Shown here: positions 25,505 to 34,734 of the stretch, in pieces | Position numbering within the stretch: position 1 is the first letter of the stretch | Layout: each line of letters begins with the position of its first letter | Assembly (NCBI GenBank): GCA_963710865.1 | Contig: CAVQBR010000002.1 | Location: 186,001 to 250,000, forward strand | Reading direction: 5' to 3' | Length of the DNA stretch: 64,000 bases | Origin: PRDV01 sp963710865 | GTDB taxonomy: Bacteria; Babelota; Babeliae; Babelales; Babelaceae | Program-made: the position numbers and the translations under genes | Notes under the pieces: generated by a model | Told to the model about the DNA's origin: nothing | The model's input: only the letters and a program-made list of their open reading frames with translations | Database searches by the model: none

Positions 25505-26390
25505 TTAAAAGCATGGAAGCGGTGTCTCTAGATTATGACGAATAGATGGCTTTTTTTCGAAGAAGGTATATGCGACTATTGCCGCAGCAATATTGGTTAG
25601 AAAATTTTTTGCACTTCGATGCCTTGTATGCTCAACTTGTGCTTTCTGCTTTAATAAATTGATTACCGATTCTATCATTCCACGCATATTAAGCAAAACT
25701 TTATCTTCAAACTCCATGAGCTTATTTTTCATATTTTTCTTAATACGTGTTACTAATTTTATCCCCTTATTGTAGAGTGTTTCAAAGAGACCGCTAGAAA
25801 TATATCCTCTATCTCCAAAGAGCTTTCCATAAAGCTTCTGTGCAAGCTTTAACACTACATCTAACTTGCTATCACTCACATAATAAGAATGAAATAATTT
25901 CTCCATAATCATTTACAATAATATGCAATTTAAATCCATAAAACCAGCCGGTAGAAGTCTTTCCCCTTTGTGCAAGCCCTTTAAATAATTTGTGGCTCCT
26001 TATCCGTGCATTATGACAGACCTGAAGTTTTGTACTGTCTATATAGCTAATGCCAGTAATCTTTCCCGCACGTGCCACAGTCATAAATGTTGTAAGAGGA
26101 AATAAAGTTAACTGCATTAGCTCTACGAATCTATTGTAACTCACAAGATTAGGAAATGCAGATTTCTCGAATGTTTCGATATGCTTTTTGTAATAATGTT
26201 TAAATGTTCGGTAACTTGAGAAGTGAAAATATATCTGTATTGTCATCACCTCGCTTAATGTTAATTTTGAATTGATCAATTCAAGCGACATATTATTGCC
26301 ATCTGTTAACGAGCGTTCGTTGAGCTTTTTCGAAAATTCCTTGCAAAAATCATCAACATGACAGAAAATAGTAGTTAGATCCATTAGCAT
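25505..26390 (-). pseudogene. IS982-family transposase, frameshifted
   Basis: Two overlapping reading frames together make one transposase. The first (26390 to 25872) gives the N-terminal half, with TLSEVMTIQIYFHFSSYRTF, SYNRFVELM and GISYIDSTKLQVCHNARI (first catalytic Asp) up to GEIISFLLCE and a stop. The second (25912 to 25505) continues with VSDSKLDVVLKL, KLFGDRGYIS (second Asp) and the C-terminal helices with MRGMIESVIN (Glu). The join falls near base 25880, where a few bases seem to be lost after SFLL. IS982 transposases are normally one frame, so this copy is probably dead. I could not find convincing terminal inverted repeats. Confidence 0.85.
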
Positions 26391-26477
26391 CTCCTTTTTA
26401 GATTAAAACTAATCAATGGCTTCACTGTATCGCCTTTAATATAGTTTTTTTTAAAAAAGTATGCTACTGGATTTTTT

Positions 26478-27653
26478 TTAATTTTTCATCGAACTGGCGT
26501 TACTTAAAAAATCGAGGATATAATCATTAATTTTCCTGTGAATTTCGTAGGGATTAGGAGCACCCCACCTTCTCAGAGGCCACTTTAAGAGATTTGCATC
26601 GGTAAAGTCGCCATGATTTAAGCCTGGCATGTAGTGCGTTTGGCATCCTGAAGCAGCAGAACACAGATGCCGCTTATGCTGAGCAATGGTACGCTCACGA
26701 TCAAAATACTGTTCACGTGTCAGTTGCTTGCGCTTCAGATATTCTTCTGTCGGTTCAGTAATTTCGGTAGCTTCTGCTCCGGCAAATAACATCAGAAGAG
26801 GAACTTTGAGCGGTTCCCATCCGATAACATGGTCATACCATCCATCAAGATTAATAGCTGCTTTACAACGATTGTCTACTCTACATGTCTCAATGGCCGC
26901 AGTGCCACCAGCAGAATGGCCCATAATGCCAACGCGATCAAAGTCAAAACGCGTATAAAATATACTTTTTGCATCCTTATTAATGAGCTCTAGTTGATCA
27001 AGCACAAAGCGTAGATCAGCCTTGTAAACGCCAATTGCTTCAGTTAAAAATAGAGGTTGTTCTTCGTGTGGTGCCATCATATCAAACTGAGCGCTCAGCT
27101 CTTCGTCTGTTACAACCCTTCCATCAGGATACACAGTGGCCATTTCAAAATAAGGATGGCCAACAGAAACGACAATAAAGCCATGGCTTACGAGATCTTC
27201 GATGATTGACACATGCAGATCACGCGTCGAACCGAAAAGTCCATGCGAAAAAAGTATAACTGGATATGATTTTTTGGCCTGAGAAACTGACGCATTAATA
27301 TCTGCATGTGTTTTAATGTCACTGAGCATAAGAACACTTAGCCACTGCGGAAAACCATACTTATGAGAGAATTGAGAGGCAATCGGAAATACGTCATCAC
27401 CAAAAGAAGAATAGATTGAACTGGGCGATGAACTATCTTTTGGATACCAGAGGCGAATCATTAGATTTCTGGTATCATTCGAATTCTTTGAATAGAGCTC
27501 TCTTCTCGACAGGTCTTTTAACTCAAGTGCCGTCGTTCCAATAGCATAGCTTCCCGTTCGACGAGGATACGGCTTCATAATAGGAATAATCTGCCTATAG
27601 GTGATTCTGAGTACCAACAAGCAAGCTAAGAAAATTACAATGATCTTTTTCAC
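26478..27653 (-). CDS. Platelet-activating-factor acetylhydrolase-like alpha/beta hydrolase, exported
   Basis: 391 residues from a GTG start with AGAGG upstream. Residues 1-20 form a signal peptide or membrane anchor (IIVIFLACLLVL). The catalytic set is complete: oxyanion region PVILFSHGLFGS, nucleophile elbow GHSAGG with Ser247, AINLDGWYD with Asp270, and LNHGDFTD with His347. Order and context match the PAF-acetylhydrolase (group VII phospholipase A2) family, which removes short or oxidised acyl chains from phospholipids. Outside the cell it could act on host lipids; that is inference. It lies downstream of the nucleotide translocase in the same direction. Confidence 0.8.
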   Translation of the reverse strand: MKKIIVIFLACLLVLRITYRQIIPIMKPYPRRTGSYAIGTTALELKDLSRRELYSKNSNDTRNLMIRLWYPKDSSSPSSIYSSFGDDVFPIASQFSHKYGFPQWLSVLMLSDIKTHADINASVSQAKKSYPVILFSHGLFGSTRDLHVSIIEDLVSHGFIVVSVGHPYFEMATVYPDGRVVTDEELSAQFDMMAPHEEQPLFLTEAIGVYKADLRFVLDQLELINKDAKSIFYTRFDFDRVGIMGHSAGGTAAIETCRVDNRCKAAINLDGWYDHVIGWEPLKVPLLMLFAGAEATEITEPTEEYLKRKQLTREQYFDRERTIAQHKRHLCSAASGCQTHYMPGLNHGDFTDANLLKWPLRRWGAPNPYEIHRKINDYILDFLSNASSMKN

Positions 27654-27790
27654 AGAATTTTCCTCTCAGATACTTGTAATCAGAGGCTTGTTTGCACCAC
27701 GAGCCTCAGCTCTTGTCATATGCATAACCTACCCAGCTCAGCCATTATCAAAGCAGCCGAGTTGCCATGCTTACTATTCCAAATTGCATA

Positions 27791-29191
27791 CTACTCAACC
27801 ACTTCATTATCGCGAATCAACTGAGCATTCTTCTTGCCTACATAAAGAGCAACAAAGAACCACAAACCGATGAGTCCAAATCCAAAAAAGGTGCCAAAAA
27901 ACATAAGATCTTGTAAGGTATGCTTAAAGGCATTCGATACCTGAGCGCCGCCAGCCTTGGCAAATCTGCTCCCAAAAGTATCGATCCACCCTTTAGATTT
28001 AAATTTAGCATCCTTACTTGTTGGAATATACATCATTTCTTTGGTAGGATTATTTACCGCATACCCCATACTCTTAATCACAACCATCGATCCAAAGGTT
28101 GCCCACATGAGTGCCGTTGTTGATGGTGACCAGAAGTAGAAATAGCAGAAGAGAACCAATAAAGTTATCGCAAAGGCAACAGGATAGATAAGTAAGCTCT
28201 TACGAGTACCAAACCGACGAATAATATAGCTCGTTCCTAACAGAGCCAGTAAGAATGACGCCACATTAATAGCAATACCATAGGTAGCCATAAATTTAGC
28301 AAAGGCTAGATCTGAGGCATACGCTGGAGACATCGAAGCTTGGGATTGCATCTGATATTCAACAATCTGTGATACTGCCTCATAGAACGTTGAGACAACG
28401 AGGATGCCGAGTAAATACCGGCGAGTAACTAACAATGTAAAGCCTGAGATAAACCCTTCGAAGAAGCCTTCTTTCCGTGTTTCAGTGACAGCGGCGGCCT
28501 TGTAACCGACAAGCTCTTGAGGCGGAACAATCTTCACGAAATATCTGATCATTGGGATAACGGCTGCAACTAAGATACTTGCGAGCACCAAAATAGGCCA
28601 TAATGCACCAATCTTATCTGAAAAAAAGAGCGTTCCTGATCCGACAACAGCGCCGATCTGAGCCATAGAAATAATGAAAGGGAAGCCATGCTTTGCCGAT
28701 TCTGAATCACTGACACTATTGGTAAATGACCAGAACAGTGCTGGCACCAAAGAACCGAAGCTTTCGACAGCAAAATAACTTATCCAGCCTATAGCTGCCA
28801 AAGGGTAACACCCAATGCAGTGTAACCCATAATAATCTTTATAGAAGAGTCCTGCAGCCAATCCAGCGAACACTATCGCATAGAACGAACAGATAATATA
28901 AAAAAGTTGATGTTTTTTAAAGAGATCTACTAATTTTGAGTAGATAAGTACCATAGCAAGTACAAAAAATGGAGACCAAAATTTTGCTGTTGGTTGAAAT
29001 AATCTTCCCTGCTGAACCACCCAACCAAGTTCTTCTGGAAATGCGACTTTCATGAAAATCGTATACTTTAACAGTCTCAACAACCAGTAAGTACCAATGA
29101 TGAGAAAAAAGGTCATCGCAAGCAGCGTGAACTTTGGAATTTCATGATCTTCAATATTTGGAAAGAAATACCGAACCATGCGAACAAACAT
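27791..29191 (-). CDS. ATP/ADP (nucleotide) translocase, Tlc/NTT family
   Basis: 466 residues, about 11-12 transmembrane helices. The family motif around helices 4-5 is clear (SYFAVESFGSLVPALFWSFT, then NSVSDSESAKHGFPFI). Others are the N-terminal YWLLRLLKYTIFMKV and late SMGYAVNNPTKEMMYIPTS. These inner-membrane carriers of Rickettsia, Chlamydia and similar bacteria exchange host ATP for bacterial ADP or import other nucleotides. Which activity applies cannot be told from sequence. GAGG lies before the ATG at 29191. The gene is among the best evidence that the organism lives inside, or in close contact with, a eukaryotic host. Confidence 0.95.
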   Translation of the reverse strand: MFVRMVRYFFPNIEDHEIPKFTLLAMTFFLIIGTYWLLRLLKYTIFMKVAFPEELGWVVQQGRLFQPTAKFWSPFFVLAMVLIYSKLVDLFKKHQLFYIICSFYAIVFAGLAAGLFYKDYYGLHCIGCYPLAAIGWISYFAVESFGSLVPALFWSFTNSVSDSESAKHGFPFIISMAQIGAVVGSGTLFFSDKIGALWPILVLASILVAAVIPMIRYFVKIVPPQELVGYKAAAVTETRKEGFFEGFISGFTLLVTRRYLLGILVVSTFYEAVSQIVEYQMQSQASMSPAYASDLAFAKFMATYGIAINVASFLLALLGTSYIIRRFGTRKSLLIYPVAFAITLLVLFCYFYFWSPSTTALMWATFGSMVVIKSMGYAVNNPTKEMMYIPTSKDAKFKSKGWIDTFGSRFAKAGGAQVSNAFKHTLQDLMFFGTFFGFGLIGLWFFVALYVGKKNAQLIRDNEVVE

Positions 29192-29470
29192 GTGAGTCCT
29201 CGCTAACCAGTAATAAACGACAAGCTTAATTTTTAAGAAGGATATCTTCTCAGATTCATAAGTTAGTATCGCATATTTTTACAGTCTTGTCAAAAGCAGT
29301 TCACCTGCTCCTATTAAATTATTTGAATGCAAGCTCTCGAGTCTGACCTTCTAGAATGCGAAATTTCAACGATCGCTGCTTCAAAGAGCCAGCTTGACGA
29401 GCATTCAGAAACACACAAGCCCCTCTTCTTCATTTTGGTGATACCCAGCCAAATTCAAGTCCTTTAATAA

Positions 29471-30580
29471 TCAGATCGGCCAGCAAGGCGTTGATGCAGA
29501 GTGGCTGTCAACGAATAATTCACGCATTTCAAGCGAAGCTCTAATTGCCCAAGAAAGGGCAGTTTGTCCACTTCGATCAGACCTATGCTTATCTGCGCCT
29601 GCTTCCAATAATCTCGTAACTATGGCACATTGATCCCTCCTGACCGCATGCATCAAGGGCGTTTCTCCCTCGGCATCACAAGCATCTACAGCTGCGCCCG
29701 CCGCCAATAATCTCTCAACTATGGCACATTGACCCCTCCGGACCGCATTGATCAAGGGTGTATCGCAAGCAAGATCTCTTCTCTCCAGATCTGCGCCTAA
29801 TGCTATAAATTTTTCGACTAAAGCAACATGGCCCTTTCTGATTGCATAATTCAAGGGCCTAGCTCCGTACACATCAGGCAGGTCAAAACCCGCCCCTGCT
29901 GCTAATAATTTCTCAACTATTAACACATCTCCCCGCTCAGCTGCACGCCCCAAAGGCGTCAGTCCATCCTTATTCTTATCCATATCTGCGCCTGCTGCTA
30001 ACAATTTATCAATTACGACGGCATGACCGTATGTAGCTGCCCCCAGTAGAGGGGTCCGTCCCACATAATCAGGGAGATTTACATCCGCACCTGATGCTAA
30101 TAATTTATCAATTACGACGTCATGACCGTATATAGCTGCCCACAGTAGAGGAGTCGCTCCCTGACGATCAGGCTTATTTACATCCGCGCCTAATTGTAAT
30201 AGTTTCTCAATTATGGCTATATTTCCATTATGAGCAGCACAAATCAATGGCGTTATTCCGTTCGTATGACCTGAGGTTCTTGTATCTTTATCTGCCCCTG
30301 CGATTATTAGTTGGCAAGCCAGCTCCTCAGCCCCTCTTCCCCCATTTCTCGCTACAAGGTGCAATGGCGTTTCTCCTCTCTCCAATTGAATGCCATAGAG
30401 CAAATAAGGCACAATGACGGAAACTCTAAGATCAGGAGGAATCATAGCAAGGCGACTCGTAGCTTCGCGAAAAATTGCTAAGTGCTGGTAAAACACTTCC
30501 TCCTGCATTGCTCCCATTGATTTACAACCTAGGAGTTGAATTACTACAAATAGTATTATTAATTTTCTGTTCACGGCCAT
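29471..30580 (-). CDS. Secreted ankyrin-repeat protein with F-box-like motif (paralogue 1)
   Basis: 369 residues. Signal peptide at 1-24, with probable cleavage before MQEE (SMGA/MQEE). Residues 35-60 hold IFREATSRLAMIPPD and VIVPYL, the F-box-like block shared with the two paralogues downstream. Nine ankyrin repeats follow, each of the form TPLxxAAxxGH...VxKLLAAGADVN, from about residue 68 to 355. Ankyrin repeats bind proteins; with the signal peptide this suggests an exported host-interaction protein. By comparison with the paralogues (MNRK, MNGK) a GTG at 30574 may be the true start. Confidence 0.9.
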   Translation of the reverse strand: MAVNRKLIILFVVIQLLGCKSMGAMQEEVFYQHLAIFREATSRLAMIPPDLRVSVIVPYLLYGIQLERGETPLHLVARNGGRGAEELACQLIIAGADKDTRTSGHTNGITPLICAAHNGNIAIIEKLLQLGADVNKPDRQGATPLLWAAIYGHDVVIDKLLASGADVNLPDYVGRTPLLGAATYGHAVVIDKLLAAGADMDKNKDGLTPLGRAAERGDVLIVEKLLAAGAGFDLPDVYGARPLNYAIRKGHVALVEKFIALGADLERRDLACDTPLINAVRRGQCAIVERLLAAGAAVDACDAEGETPLMHAVRRDQCAIVTRLLEAGADKHRSDRSGQTALSWAIRASLEMRELFVDSHSASTPCWPI

Positions 30581-30921
30581 ATCTTGTTAGTTGCTTATCG
30601 TATTATTAACACTAGAAAATAGATTAACCCGCCAGAAATATTTTGTCAATTTTTATTTATTCAATTTCACGTTAGTGTGCAGATATAAAATGACGGGCAC
30701 AGCTAACGTAAGCGCTCTTCCTTAAATCCATCTCAACTTTTCTGATAATTCCTAGAATTGAAGCTCACAACCATCAGTCTTAGCTATTCCGAACGCCCTG
30801 GGCATGATTACTCGAAACAAACTTAACTACTTTGTCTCTAATCGCGGTAAGACCCTTCGACCTACTCTTCTGAAACCTAACACTCGATCCAAAGCTCCCA
30901 GTCGAATCCGGCAACCAATAA
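30581..30921. other. Intergenic stretch with a vestige of an ABC permease 3' end
   Basis: No intact gene. The 50 bases at 30827-30876 closely resemble the last 49 bases of the ABC-2 permease gene at 33952-34000, in the same orientation, including the codons for SRSKGL. Confidence 0.45.
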
Positions 30922-31497
30922 TCATCCCTTTTTCAATAGAGATCTGCTCTCGGACGTATAACAGAAAGAATCCTTACTTAGATTACGAATATTTTTTCCC
31001 CACACTCTTTCCTGTGCCAGCTGAAATACTTTCAATATATCAACATAACCAAGCTTCACAGCTCGCTGCATTGGTGTTCTTCCCTCGATATCTGCATAGA
31101 TAGTTGCGCTTACAGCTAATAGCATTTCAAAAATAGCGCGATGATAACCCTCGACTGCTGCATGCATGACTGTAGAGCCTAGCAGCGTATCTGCTGCATC
31201 TTTATTTGCGCCTGCTGCTAGCAATTTCTCAACGACACCACTATGCCCTTTGCTTGCAGCAAAATACAAAGCAGTCTGGCCACTCAAAGAAGCATCTACC
31301 TGGGCTCGTGCTGCCAATAGCTTCTCAACTACTGCAACCTGATTATGCCGAATTGCTTTCAACAAGGCTGTATTTCCTTGCAAAATCTGTTTTGAAAACA
31401 ATTCACGAATTTGATCTCCGTCCTGGAATGTGGACAGCTTCAAGGGCATTCTCCCTTTTTTCACCGCTATCTGAGCCTGCCGCATGTAGTTTCTCAA
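30922..31497 (-). pseudogene. Ankyrin-repeat gene, C-terminal part after a frameshift
   Basis: This frame continues the ankyrin protein that starts at 32140. It is open from 31497, but the true continuation begins near 31440, where DGDQIRELFSKQ follows. It encodes four further repeats (NTALLKAIRHNQ, QTALYFAASKGH, STVMHAAVEGYH, RTPMQRAVKLGY). There is no start codon with a ribosome-binding site, so unless the shift is a sequencing error this part is not translated. Confidence 0.7.
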
Positions 31498-32140
31498 CTA
31501 TACAATTATGTCCATCGAAAACAGTACAATTCAGGGGGGTTGTATAGTCTGTTTGTTCTGCATCTGCACCTGCTGTCAATAGTTTCTCTACGATGGAAGC
31601 ATGGCCCTTCCATGCAGCGACCCGCAAAGGCGTCCATCCTGCAAAATCGGCTGTATTTATGTCTGCGCCCGCTGCCAATAGCTTCTCAACTACTGAATCA
31701 TAACCACGCTCAGCTGCGTGAAACAAAGGCATCCTCCCACGGCTATCCCAGCTATCTATATATGCACCTATTGCTAATAGTTTCTCAACTATAGGTAAGT
31801 GACCCTTCTGCGCAGCCACCATCAAGGGCGTTCTGCCTTTGAAATCAGAAGTTTCTTTACCCACACCCGCACCTGCAGCTATAAGCTGGCAAACCAGCGA
31901 GGTACACCCTATTCTAGCGGCAAGATGCAAGGGCGTATAGTTTCTATCAAATGTAATAACGTTGAATAAATAGGGCAGAATGCACAAATCCGCTATATCT
32001 CGAGGCAACAGCGAAAGGCGGCTGCTTGCTTCCCTAAAAATTGCCATCTGTCGAGAGAGAATCTTCCCTTCTTGCATTGCTTCGAGTGATTTGCAATTTA
32101 ATAGCCAGATTAATGCAAGTAGTAGCATTTTCCCGTTCAT
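31403..32140 (-). CDS. Secreted ankyrin-repeat protein with F-box-like motif (paralogue 2, frameshifted)
   Basis: 245 residues in this frame. Signal peptide MNGKMLLLALIWLLNCKSLEA, predicted cleavage before MQEG; then IFREASSRLSLLPRD and CILPYL (residues 35-58), then five ankyrin repeats and the start of a sixth. The frame ends prematurely at 31403 with an unrelated tail (VHIPGRRSNS), while ankyrin coding resumes in another frame. AAGGA lies five bases before the ATG. The truncated product would still have the exported F-box-like/ankyrin core. Confidence 0.8.
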   Translation of the reverse strand: MNGKMLLLALIWLLNCKSLEAMQEGKILSRQMAIFREASSRLSLLPRDIADLCILPYLFNVITFDRNYTPLHLAARIGCTSLVCQLIAAGAGVGKETSDFKGRTPLMVAAQKGHLPIVEKLLAIGAYIDSWDSRGRMPLFHAAERGYDSVVEKLLAAGADINTADFAGWTPLRVAAWKGHASIVEKLLTAGADAEQTDYTTPLNCTVFDGHNCIVEKLHAAGSDSGEKRENALEAVHIPGRRSNS

Positions 32141-32350
32141 CTCAATCCTTACAAAGCGTTTTCATAGACAATCATCAAACCCTACAGACTCATGCAAGGG
32201 CGTCATTTCTTTTTGGGCATAATTTTTTTGTTGATGCATGACAACTTATCGAGCAGTAAAGGCTACTTTCTCAGACATCTATTCACAGAACCACCGTACC
32301 AACCTTCATCTTTTTTACATCGTACTATGAAGTTTAGGTCTACTCAGCTT

Positions 32351-33463
32351 TTAGATCGCGAATTTGGGCAATTGTGCCTCATCAACACCTAACAATATGG
32401 CTATATCATACCATTTTTTCTGACCACCGCTCGATCTCAATTGATCCAAGGCATAATCCAAGGGTGATTTACCCCAACGATCCACTTTATTTTTATCTGC
32501 ACCTGCTGCTAATAATACTCTTACGATATCAGGAAGACCATACTCAGCGGCCATTGTCAATGCAGTTCGTCCCATTCTATCAGCCATATCAATAGCTACA
32601 TTAACTGCTAGTAGACTTTCAACGATAGCTAGCTTTCTCGACCTAACGGCTGCGATCAAGACTGTATCGTCGAACAGCGTGGATAATGCGTCTTTATTCG
32701 CTCCAGCTTTTAGCAATTTCGCAACAACACTACTACGCCCTTGGGATGCAGCAAAATACAACGCAGTCTCACCATGCCTAGAAGCATCAACTTCTGCTCC
32801 TGCTGCTAATAATTTCTCAACACAAGCATCATTACCGAGCTGAGCTGCGCGCTGCAATGCTGTAATTCCTCTTATGTCTTTTTTTGATGTATCTGCCCCC
32901 GATGCTAATAGTTTTTCAACTACCGGAACATGATTATTCTCAATCGCATTTAACAAGGGAGTATTTCCATCATTGTCGCCTAGATCGATATCTGCAACCT
33001 TCGCTAACAACTTCTCCACAATGCTACAAAATCCCTTTTCTGCTGCAAACTGTAAGGCCGTGTAGCCAAACATATCTTGATGATTTACGTTCGCACCTTG
33101 TGCTAAAAGCTTCTCAACCACAACATCATGCCCATAATGGGATGCTACTATCAATGGCGTCATGCTCACTTCATCAAGCACATCTACATTTATACCTTGT
33201 GTTAGCAGCAAGGAAACCAGAGACTCAAGTCCTAGATATGCCGCAACATGCAATCGCGTTGGTCCTTGCACTATGCCAATATCATCGACACCGAGCAAGT
33301 AAGGAAGAATACAAACATCTCTAACATCACGCGGCAGCAAAGAGAGACGACTCGTAGGATCACAGGAAACTTCCATATATCTACAAAGTGTTTTTTCCTG
33401 CATTCCTTCGATTGATTTGTAACCTAATACTACCGCACATAATAATAATAATTTTCTGTTCAT
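32351..33463 (-). CDS. Secreted ankyrin-repeat protein with F-box-like motif (paralogue 3)
   Basis: 370 residues when started at the ATG at 33463, which gives MNRKLLLLCAVVL like the paralogues and has AGGA seven bases upstream. The frame is open further 5' but without a signal. Signal peptide cleavage is likely before MQEK (IEG/MQEK). Residues 37-56 contain PTSRLSLLPRDVRDV and CILPYL. Nine ankyrin repeats follow, ending in KSPLDYALDQLR. The three ankyrin genes 29471, 31403 and 32351 are tandem paralogues with alignable signal peptide, motif and repeats, so they arose by local duplication. Confidence 0.9.
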   Translation of the reverse strand: MNRKLLLLCAVVLGYKSIEGMQEKTLCRYMEVSCDPTSRLSLLPRDVRDVCILPYLLGVDDIGIVQGPTRLHVAAYLGLESLVSLLLTQGINVDVLDEVSMTPLIVASHYGHDVVVEKLLAQGANVNHQDMFGYTALQFAAEKGFCSIVEKLLAKVADIDLGDNDGNTPLLNAIENNHVPVVEKLLASGADTSKKDIRGITALQRAAQLGNDACVEKLLAAGAEVDASRHGETALYFAASQGRSSVVAKLLKAGANKDALSTLFDDTVLIAAVRSRKLAIVESLLAVNVAIDMADRMGRTALTMAAEYGLPDIVRVLLAAGADKNKVDRWGKSPLDYALDQLRSSGGQKKWYDIAILLGVDEAQLPKFAI

Positions 33464-33951
33464 AGTCATATCCTGTTGTTGTTTGTATTGTAGCGGAGAA
33501 CACTTAGAAACATTATACTTCACGGAAATGATTTTGTCAATTTTCAATAATTCATCTTTCCGCTCAAATTCTACTAGAAAACTTGGCAAACTCTCAACTA
33601 ACACAGTACAAAAACAATTTCAATATCTCCAAGCTCTCTGACACATCAATGAGCCACCGACAATCCACTTTTCACCTCTGAGCCAAACTACCCGCTATGG
33701 CGAAAGATTCAGCAGCCGTTTCTTACTATGTGCAACTCGAATGCGTCCTTCTATCAATCTCTCAAATAACATGGCAATAGCAAACAACCAGCATCGACTC
33801 TTCTTATCATCTTATCTACGGCCAGCTTCAATCGATCTATCGAATATGGCAGAATCACTTCCAGACAGGCTTCTAATAGTTATTACAATCGAAGCTCTGT
33901 CTAGAAAGACCTTTGATCAGACTTTTCAACAGATCGGAACAAGTATATCTA
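33464..33951. other. Intergenic stretch, no gene seen
   Basis: 488 bases between the ankyrin gene and the ABC cluster. An 87-codon plus-strand frame at 33741-34004 overlaps the permease end, has no motif and no ribosome-binding site, and is not called. Confidence 0.4.
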
Positions 33952-34734
33952 TTACTCAGTTTCCAATCGCGCAAGCCCTTTCGACCTACTTTCATGAAAC
34001 ATGACCGTGAAAAACAGAAATGACAAGATACTGTACAGAACGGTCAATCCAAGGCTCACGGCTAAAGTAGACCATGAAATGGTGCCCTGCGTTATATAGC
34101 TTCGAAGACTGTCAAAGGTATAACAGAGTGGAAGGATCTTAGCGAAAGCAGCAGCCCAGGAAGGCAAGAAACTCAGTGGAAAGAAAATGGCACTAAAGGG
34201 AACAAAGAACCAACCAAGTACCCACACAATTTTCTGAACCTTCTGTCCCCAATAGAGGAGGCATCCTGCAGCCACAAATCCTATAGACCATCCGTTCAGC
34301 AGAAGGAGAAAAAAAAGAGGCACTAAGAACCAGCCTACAGAAAATATATTTACGCTATAGAGAAGATTCGCAAGAAGACCACCATAGAGGACGGTAATAA
34401 CCGTATTAACAGTACCAACAATCAATGCTGAAGCAATCCATTCCTGCAATTCTAAAGGCGTTGCAAACAGATTCACTACATTGCGTGACCACAGCTCACT
34501 AAGCAAATTAAAACTCACATCGAGATTTGCTCGATAGCAGGCCTGCCAGAGTACAAGGCCAGTCAACCACATCAACATTACTTCTTGCCCAGTCGATTGT
34601 ACAAAACGACTGGTAAAGCCCCATACAATCAGGTCGAAAAAAGGCCAGTAAAAAAGATCGATCAAGGGATCAATCCCCCTAAAAACAAGCTGAAGATTTC
34701 TGGAAACTAATGCGCTTATACGCTGGACATTCAT
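33952..34734 (-). CDS. ABC-2 type transporter permease
   Basis: 260 residues with six hydrophobic segments and the ABC-2 membrane-domain layout (SRNLQLVFRGIDPLIDLFYW near the N-terminus; WFFVPFSAIFFPLSFLP before helix 5). Such permeases export drugs, polysaccharides or other envelope substances with a separate ATPase. The start overlaps the stop of the ATPase at 34731 (ATGA), so these two form a pair. It is not closely similar to the three permeases upstream. Confidence 0.85.
   Translation of the reverse strand: MNVQRISALVSRNLQLVFRGIDPLIDLFYWPFFDLIVWGFTSRFVQSTGQEVMLMWLTGLVLWQACYRANLDVSFNLLSELWSRNVVNLFATPLELQEWIASALIVGTVNTVITVLYGGLLANLLYSVNIFSVGWFLVPLFFLLLLNGWSIGFVAAGCLLYWGQKVQKIVWVLGWFFVPFSAIFFPLSFLPSWAAAFAKILPLCYTFDSLRSYITQGTISWSTLAVSLGLTVLYSILSFLFFTVMFHESRSKGLARLETE

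Noticed and set aside
25872..25912. Programmed frameshift in the IS982-like transposase
   Set aside because: IS982 transposases are normally one frame, and there is no slippery heptamer with following structure that I can see; a deletion explains it better.
29471..33463. Lipoprotein processing of the ankyrin paralogues
   Set aside because: One signal peptide has LLGC, but the cysteine is N-C with a poor -1 residue in the second and Tyr in the third, while the site before MQE is shared by all three, so signal peptidase I cleavage is more likely.
33741..34004. 87-codon plus-strand frame
   Set aside because: Overlaps the end of a clear ABC permease, has no ribosome-binding site and no recognisable motif.
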